From JAJXZJ01 sp050012855 (GTDB lineage: Bacteria > Verrucomicrobiota > Verrucomicrobiia > Limisphaerales > J093), in assembly GCA_050012855.1 (NCBI GenBank), contig JBEKGJ010000016.1, positions 16,354-80,353 on the forward strand: a DNA stretch of 64,000 nt, in the 5' to 3' direction. Below are positions 60,713 through 64,000 of the stretch, piece by piece. Under the pieces are notes generated by a model. That model searched no databases. It was not told the origin of the DNA and saw only the letters and a program-made list of their open reading frames with translations. The first letter of the stretch is position 1, and the number at the start of each line of letters is the position of its first letter. Made by a program: the position numbers and the translations under genes.

Positions 60713-61128
60713 GACAGTTCCTTTTTTTCGAGCAGGGTTTTCAGAATCGGTTTCATCGGCTCCAGAATGTTCCAATGCGCCAGTTCCTCCAGCGGCACCC
60801 AGTCGAAGGCATCGTGCTCCGCGCTCAGCCGCAGGCCGCCACCGGTCGGGCGGGCACGCAGACAAACCAAGATTATGCGTGCCGCCGGCATCTCGAATTC
60901 GGACGCGCCGGCCAGGCCCGTGAACTCCGCCTCCAACCCCGTCTCCTCGCGCAGCTCGCGCCGGAGACCGTCGGTAAAATCCTCGCCGGGTTCGAGCTTG
61001 CCTCCGGGCCATTCCCAGCAGCCCACGAACCCGCGGTTGGCCGGGGAGCGGCGCAGCACCAGACACTGCTGCGCCGCGTCAAACAGCACTGCCTTCACCG
61101 CCATCCGGATCGGTTTGGAATCGCGCAT
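60709..61128 (-). CDS. Nudix hydrolase, MutT-like
   Basis: A 139-residue Nudix enzyme hydrolysing a nucleoside diphosphate linked to another moiety. The Nudix box is intact: GGKLEPGEDFTDGLRRELRE then ETGL. The N-terminal AVLFDAAQQCLVLRRSPANRGFVGCWEWPGG and the C-terminal DAFDWVPLEELAHWNILEPMKPILKTL fit the MutT/(8-oxo)dGTPase type. The ATG at 61128 is chosen; one at 61161 and one at 61104 are possible. Its TGA overlaps the ATG of the RelA/SpoT-SLOG-RyR gene, which suggests a linked role such as destroying or recycling a signalling nucleotide. Confidence 0.88.
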   Translation of the reverse strand: MRDSKPIRMAVKAVLFDAAQQCLVLRRSPANRGFVGCWEWPGGKLEPGEDFTDGLRRELREETGLEAEFTGLAGASEFEMPAARIILVCLRARPTGGGLRLSAEHDAFDWVPLEELAHWNILEPMKPILKTLLEKKELS

Positions 61129-61218
61129 GGGTTGCCTTTTGCCAGCACCCCGATTCTGCAAACGGTTCGGCGACCTTGTCGAGTTTGATTTCTTCGAGTG
61201 TCCGAATTTGACCGGGCC

Positions 61219-61244
61219 GGTGGGGCGAGCGTCCTCGCGAGCCG
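61219..61244. repeat. Short dispersed repeat GGTGGGGCGAGCGTCCTCGC
   Basis: GGTGGGGCGAGCGTCCTCGC and its following GAGCCG recur in inverse orientation inside the inverted-repeat element at 35264-35291. It contains a small hairpin (GCGAGCGTCCTCGC) and lies between the Nudix and nuclease genes, about 30 bases before the nuclease stop. Confidence 0.5.
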
Positions 61245-61275
61245 TTCCTTCATCCCGGCTCGGCGCCAGTGACGC

Positions 61276-62280
61276 TCACTGACCGGACAGTGTTGTGGAC
61301 TCCATGCTGGACGCGACTGCGCTTCTCCCTTCCGACGCCTGCGTCGTCCTGACCCGGAAAGCCGCCACCACGGGTCGGTGGTCGGAGGCGGTTCTCCAAT
61401 CAGGAATGGCCAGAACGTGGCTTTCCGCCACCACCCAGTCCGCCATCAACGCTCGGCTGATGAGCACATAGTCTATCCGCTCGTAGCGGTCCTGCTCCGC
61501 GTGAAAGGTCGTCCAGGCCGCCCCTTGGGATGCGGCACCCGGTTCCGGGATCGCCACGGCCCCGGTGCCGCTGTCGCCTGGCCGCGTGTCGAAAAGCTTC
61601 CCTCCGCCAGTTCCCCGGATGATTTTCAGTGTTGCGGAATCCTCCGTATCGTTGAAATCCCCGAGCACGATGATCTTCGCGTCCGCGTTTTGTGCCAGCC
61701 GGGCATCAATCTTCTCCCGCAACAGTTTCGCCTCCTCGAACCGCAGGCCAGCGGCGTCCTCGTCCGGCAAAACCTTCCTCGATTTCAGGTGCGCGGCCAG
61801 CAGCGTGAACTGGTAATTTGGGCTGACCTGCACGTCCACCTCGGCAAACCCGCGCCGGACGCGGAATCGCCGCCCGCCCAGCTCAAAAGTGTCGTCGGTG
61901 TGCGGACGGCGCGCGGAAAAGGGAAACCGGCTCAAAATGGCCACATGCACGTTCGCGTCACTTCCCGAGACATGCTCCCAATGCGGGAAGTGGAGACCCT
62001 CCGCTTTCAATGCCGCCCGCAGCTCCATCAAAGCCGCGACATTGCCCATCTCTTGCAGGGCGAGCACATCCGGGCGGAGCGCGCGGATGCACTCACGAAC
62101 CTCGGCCTTGGATTCAGCGGATTTGACGCAGCACCTTGACGCGGTGTCATCGAGATAATTCTCAACATTGAAGGTGGCGACGCGACAAGTTTCTGCCCGG
62201 GCAAATGGAGCTCTCTCGGCGGCCGTGCCGAGATCTGGATCGGGAGTCTCAGTCGAAAGCCGCTTCGAATTCACTTTCAA
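61276..62280 (-). CDS. Endonuclease/exonuclease/phosphatase (EEP) family protein
   Basis: A 334-residue metal-dependent EEP-fold phosphodiesterase. Catalytic blocks: VATFNVENYLDD (Asn ligand), VLALQEMGNV (Glu ligand), FTLLAAHLKSRK (His), IIVLGDFNDTED (Asp/Asn), RYERIDYVLIS and ASDHRPVVAAF (Asp-His pair). There is no clear signal peptide; the first 30 residues are polar. It could cleave nucleic acid, phosphoinositide-like or nucleotide substrates. It lies downstream of a broken toxin-antitoxin pair and upstream of the Nudix operon, with about 150 bases before the Nudix start, so operon membership is uncertain. Confidence 0.88.
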   Translation of the reverse strand: MKVNSKRLSTETPDPDLGTAAERAPFARAETCRVATFNVENYLDDTASRCCVKSAESKAEVRECIRALRPDVLALQEMGNVAALMELRAALKAEGLHFPHWEHVSGSDANVHVAILSRFPFSARRPHTDDTFELGGRRFRVRRGFAEVDVQVSPNYQFTLLAAHLKSRKVLPDEDAAGLRFEEAKLLREKIDARLAQNADAKIIVLGDFNDTEDSATLKIIRGTGGGKLFDTRPGDSGTGAVAIPEPGAASQGAAWTTFHAEQDRYERIDYVLISRALMADWVVAESHVLAIPDWRTASDHRPVVAAFRVRTTQASEGRSAVASSMESTTLSGQ

Positions 62281-62337
62281 AAACTATTTCCCCACCTTCA
62301 ATCTTCCCGCCGCGCGCTCGCGTTGGAGCACCCGGTG

Positions 62338-62466
62338 TCAGCACCCGCAGTTCGTTACCATCAACCCCCAGCCGTGGACCCATGCTTGACCGAAGATTTC
62401 GTGCGCTGCGCCCGTGGTCGAACCGCACGCGGCCAGCCGGACACTCGTATCGAGGAAAAGCCTCAC
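62338..62466 (-). pseudogene. Truncated PIN-domain toxin
   Basis: The GTG at 62466 overlaps the antitoxin stop by four bases (GTGA), a standard toxin-antitoxin arrangement. The 42-codon frame reads MRLFLDTSVRLAACGSTTGA then AHEIFGQAWVHGWGLMVTN, which matches the first 40 residues of PIN-domain ribonucleases (LFLDTSVLLAACxSxTGASREIF...). It then hits TGA after NCGC. The first catalytic Asp is present, but the remaining acidic residues and about 100 codons are gone, so the toxin must be inactive. Probably a deletion joined it to the region before the EEP nuclease. Confidence 0.6.
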
Positions 62467-62663
62467 GTGGCTTCCCGGAAGCGCTGCATTTCGGCCTCAT
62501 CCTCCGAGATCCACGAGGCGATTTGTTCCCGCGAAAACTTCCGCGGCGTCGGCAGTTTCACGCCTGATCGGCGCAAACGCGTGGCGAGAAACAGAATCAG
62601 TTCCTGCTTCTGCTCAGGCGTAAGCGCATCGGCAGCGGCCTCGATTTCAACCAACTTGCTCAT
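62463..62663 (-). CDS. Small antitoxin-like protein
   Basis: A 66-residue acidic protein: MSKLVEIEAAADALTPEQKQ, a helical ELILFLATRLRR, then GVKLPTPRKFSREQIASWIS and a glutamate-rich end. This layout (AAxxLTPEQKxELxxFL, proline linker, REQIxxWIxED) is that of small antitoxins cotranscribed with PIN toxins. Its stop overlaps the truncated PIN frame. Without a working toxin it may be a relic or a protector against related toxins. Confidence 0.6.
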   Translation of the reverse strand: MSKLVEIEAAADALTPEQKQELILFLATRLRRSGVKLPTPRKFSREQIASWISEDEAEMQRFREAT

Positions 62664-62783
62664 GGGTATGGATTTTACCACCTCGTCGAACCCATGCAAC
62701 CCTGCGGATGAAGACGCCAGGGATTCCGCAGTGTGGTCGGGACTGGAGGAGTTAGGTGAGCACCAACGGTGCGGCCATAAGCC

Positions 62784-62963
62784 AGCCCAGGGCATCGCCC
62801 TGGGTAAGCGGGTTGAAAAGTGTTCCCAGCCCCAACGGGGCGGCACAAAGCCCACGCCGCATGACGACGCACGGTTTCCCATGCGCCCGCGCTGCCGGGT
62901 TATCCCGCCCTTTCAGGGCTTGCGATTCTGTGGGGCTTCGAACCCAGGGCGTTGCCCTGGGCT
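62784..62963. repeat. Element with 22-bp inverted repeats AGCCCAGGGCATCGCCCTGG
   Basis: 62784-62805 and 62942-62963 are inverted copies of 22 bases with one mismatch (CCAGGGCRWCGCCCTGG core). Each is itself a hairpin. Between them lie GGGTTGAAAAGTGTTCCCAG and CGCCCTTTCAGGGCTTGCGA, a smaller hairpin. No protein is encoded. The element fills most of the 62664-63013 gap. Confidence 0.65.
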
Positions 62964-63013
62964 GGCTTGTGAACGGGCCTTCGGCCCTGGCCAGTGAACG
63001 CTCAACTCCCCCC

Positions 63014-63889
63014 TCAATCCGGCCAGGGTGTGTCAAGCGGAACGGGCGGTTCGTCGCGCCATTCGGGAAATGAGTCGAGGGTGGACAATTCCGCGCGGTC
63101 ATTCAGCGCGGCGACGAGGGCACGCAAGAACTTCGAGTTTCGACCTTCGAGTTTCGAGTTGAAGGAGTCGATGAAGTAGGCGATGTCCCAGGGCACGGCT
63201 ACGTCGCTGGCCACGGGAAGTTCCGGCGTGGGTGTAGGACAGTCCGTCCCGGCTGTCTCTGAATTCGTTTGAATGGAGACAGGCGCGACGCCTGTCCTAC
63301 GCGTGTCCGGGCTGGTGAGGAGGGTTTTGAGCTGGCCGAGGAAGGGTGTGTCCGGTTGCGATTCGAGCCGGGCGATGAGGTGGCGGAGGAAGGCGATGCG
63401 CGGCGTGGTGTTGGCGTGGGGCGGAGCGTTCAGCCGCCAGTTCGCGGCGAGAATCTGGCGGGCTTCCTCCAGCTTGCCGAGCATGATGAGGGTGAGCACC
63501 AGATTGTTGCGGCGATGGATGGTAAGCGGATTAGTGTTGCCGAGCATCTTTGCTGTTGTCGCTGCTACTTTTCGGTCAATCGGTTCTGCCGACTCGGCGC
63601 GGCCTTGCTTGCGCAGCGCATAGGTATGTTGATTCCAACTCCGTAACGTGTCGGGATGCTCTGGACCGAGCCTCCGCTCTTGCGCTTCCAAGATTCGTCG
63701 GCGCAAGGGAATGGCTTCTTGAAAACGATCAGTCGCTTCCAATAGCCCCGCTAAAGTTTCCATACTTCGGAAGAAGTCAGGGTGGTCAGACACAAGTGCT
63801 TTTTCACGAATAGCAATTGAGCGGCGAACCAGTGGCTCGGCCTCCATCGGCCGGTTCTTTGCCTGCAACAACAGCGCTAGAGTCCTTGA
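63014..63889 (-). pseudogene. TPR protein, 5' end lost at an insertion
   Basis: About 290 codons of tetratricopeptide repeats of the kinesin-light-chain style: LLLQAKNRPMEAEPLVRRSI, LAGLLEATDRFQEAIPLRRR, LGPEHPDTLRSWNQHTYAL, NNLVLTLIMLGKLEEARQIL; the last 100 residues are low-complexity. The frame starts mid-repeat (TLALLLQAKN) with no start codon suited to it, and upstream it meets a stop within 5 codons where the sequence changes to that of the following mobile-type segment. So the N-terminal part is missing. Kinesin-light-chain TPR proteins are often scaffold or conflict-system partners. Confidence 0.6.
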
Positions 63890-63921
63890 AGTTCAAAACA
63901 TGGAGTGGACAGGTCAAGTTT

Positions 63922-63999
63922 TCAGGCGGCCAGTTGTTGCTGGAAGTAATCGGTCAGTTGAGTGTGGAAGGCACGGAAGCTCTTGGCCAGGGGCGGGGG
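63922..63999 (-). CDS. C-terminal end of a CDS cut by the window edge, possibly transposase
   Basis: On the minus strand an open frame from the window edge ends at TGA 63924-63922: PPPLAKSFRAFHTQLTDYFQ then QQLAA. The basic and aromatic C terminus, and the position immediately next to a TPR gene that breaks off between here and 63890, fit the end of an insertion-sequence transposase, but 25 codons are not enough to name a family. Confidence 0.3.
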   Translation of the reverse strand, partial: PPPLAKSFRAFHTQLTDYFQQQLAA

Positions 64000-64000
64000 C

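Noticed and set aside
61129..61161. Longer Nudix start at 61161
   Set aside because: Adds eleven basic residues with no family support; 61128 gives the usual length, though the upstream start cannot be excluded.

Overview
This is a GC-rich, gene-dense bacterial chromosome segment that most resembles Verrucomicrobiota, probably a Pedosphaera/Limisphaera-type soil or sediment lineage. The evidence is circumstantial. It consists of many Tat-exported Gfo/Idh/MocA oxidoreductases and sugar isomerases, DUF1080 and GH172 proteins, very large lamin-tail/CotH and beta-helix surface proteins, paired sodium:solute symporters, and intergenic spaces filled with short GC-rich hairpin repeats. No rRNA or other taxonomic marker is present, so the assignment is an inference.

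Layout. 1-5.9 kb: the end of an rRNA methyltransferase, a BaiN/HI0933-like flavoprotein, a GH130-symporter pair and rfaE2 of the heptose pathway. 6.2-10.3 kb: a coupled ABC exporter with an anchored partner of unknown function. 10.4-12.8 kb: a DUF5989 / carbamoyltransferase / SxtJ module. 13-19.6 kb: a large secreted beta-helix protein, three tandem tail-collar proteins and two DUF6916-like proteins around a GNAT acetyltransferase. 19.8-32.8 kb: transporters (one truncated), a 1734-residue CotH/lamin-tail protein, a zincin, a symporter with its small partner, threonine aldolase and an HD protein. 32.8-36.3 kb: a Tat-exported isomerase and oxidoreductase, then an alcohol dehydrogenase. 36.5-37.3 kb: an isolated membrane-anchored receiver protein in less GC-rich sequence. 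37.8-54.3 kb: one long minus-strand carbohydrate locus (sialidase-fold, GH95, GH172, HEAT-DUF1080, two Gfo/Idh/MocA, an isomerase, GH28 and GH3), followed by an opposing MFS transporter. No SusC/SusD pair is seen. The mix suggests a fucose- and galacturonate-containing plant or algal glycan, with sugar oxidation (3-keto chemistry) as part of the route.

56.6-64 kb is accessory: a tRNA-Val(CAC) next to a tyrosine recombinase, then a minus-strand operon of a Nudix hydrolase, an 870-residue RelA/SpoT-TPR-SLOG-RyR fusion and a small basic ORF, joined by ATGA overlaps. Beyond it lie an EEP nuclease, an antitoxin with a broken PIN toxin, and a TPR gene apparently cut by an insertion at the window edge. 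The RelA/SpoT-SLOG-RyR operon is the best candidate for an undescribed system, plausibly an alarmone-type nucleotide-signalling or defence module. Second-tier candidates are the tail-collar/DUF6916/GNAT cluster and the orphan membrane receiver protein.

Several decayed genes are visible only by reading frames below normal ORF length: a YbgC-like thioesterase fragment, a truncated NCS1 permease, a PIN toxin and a secreted-protein start.
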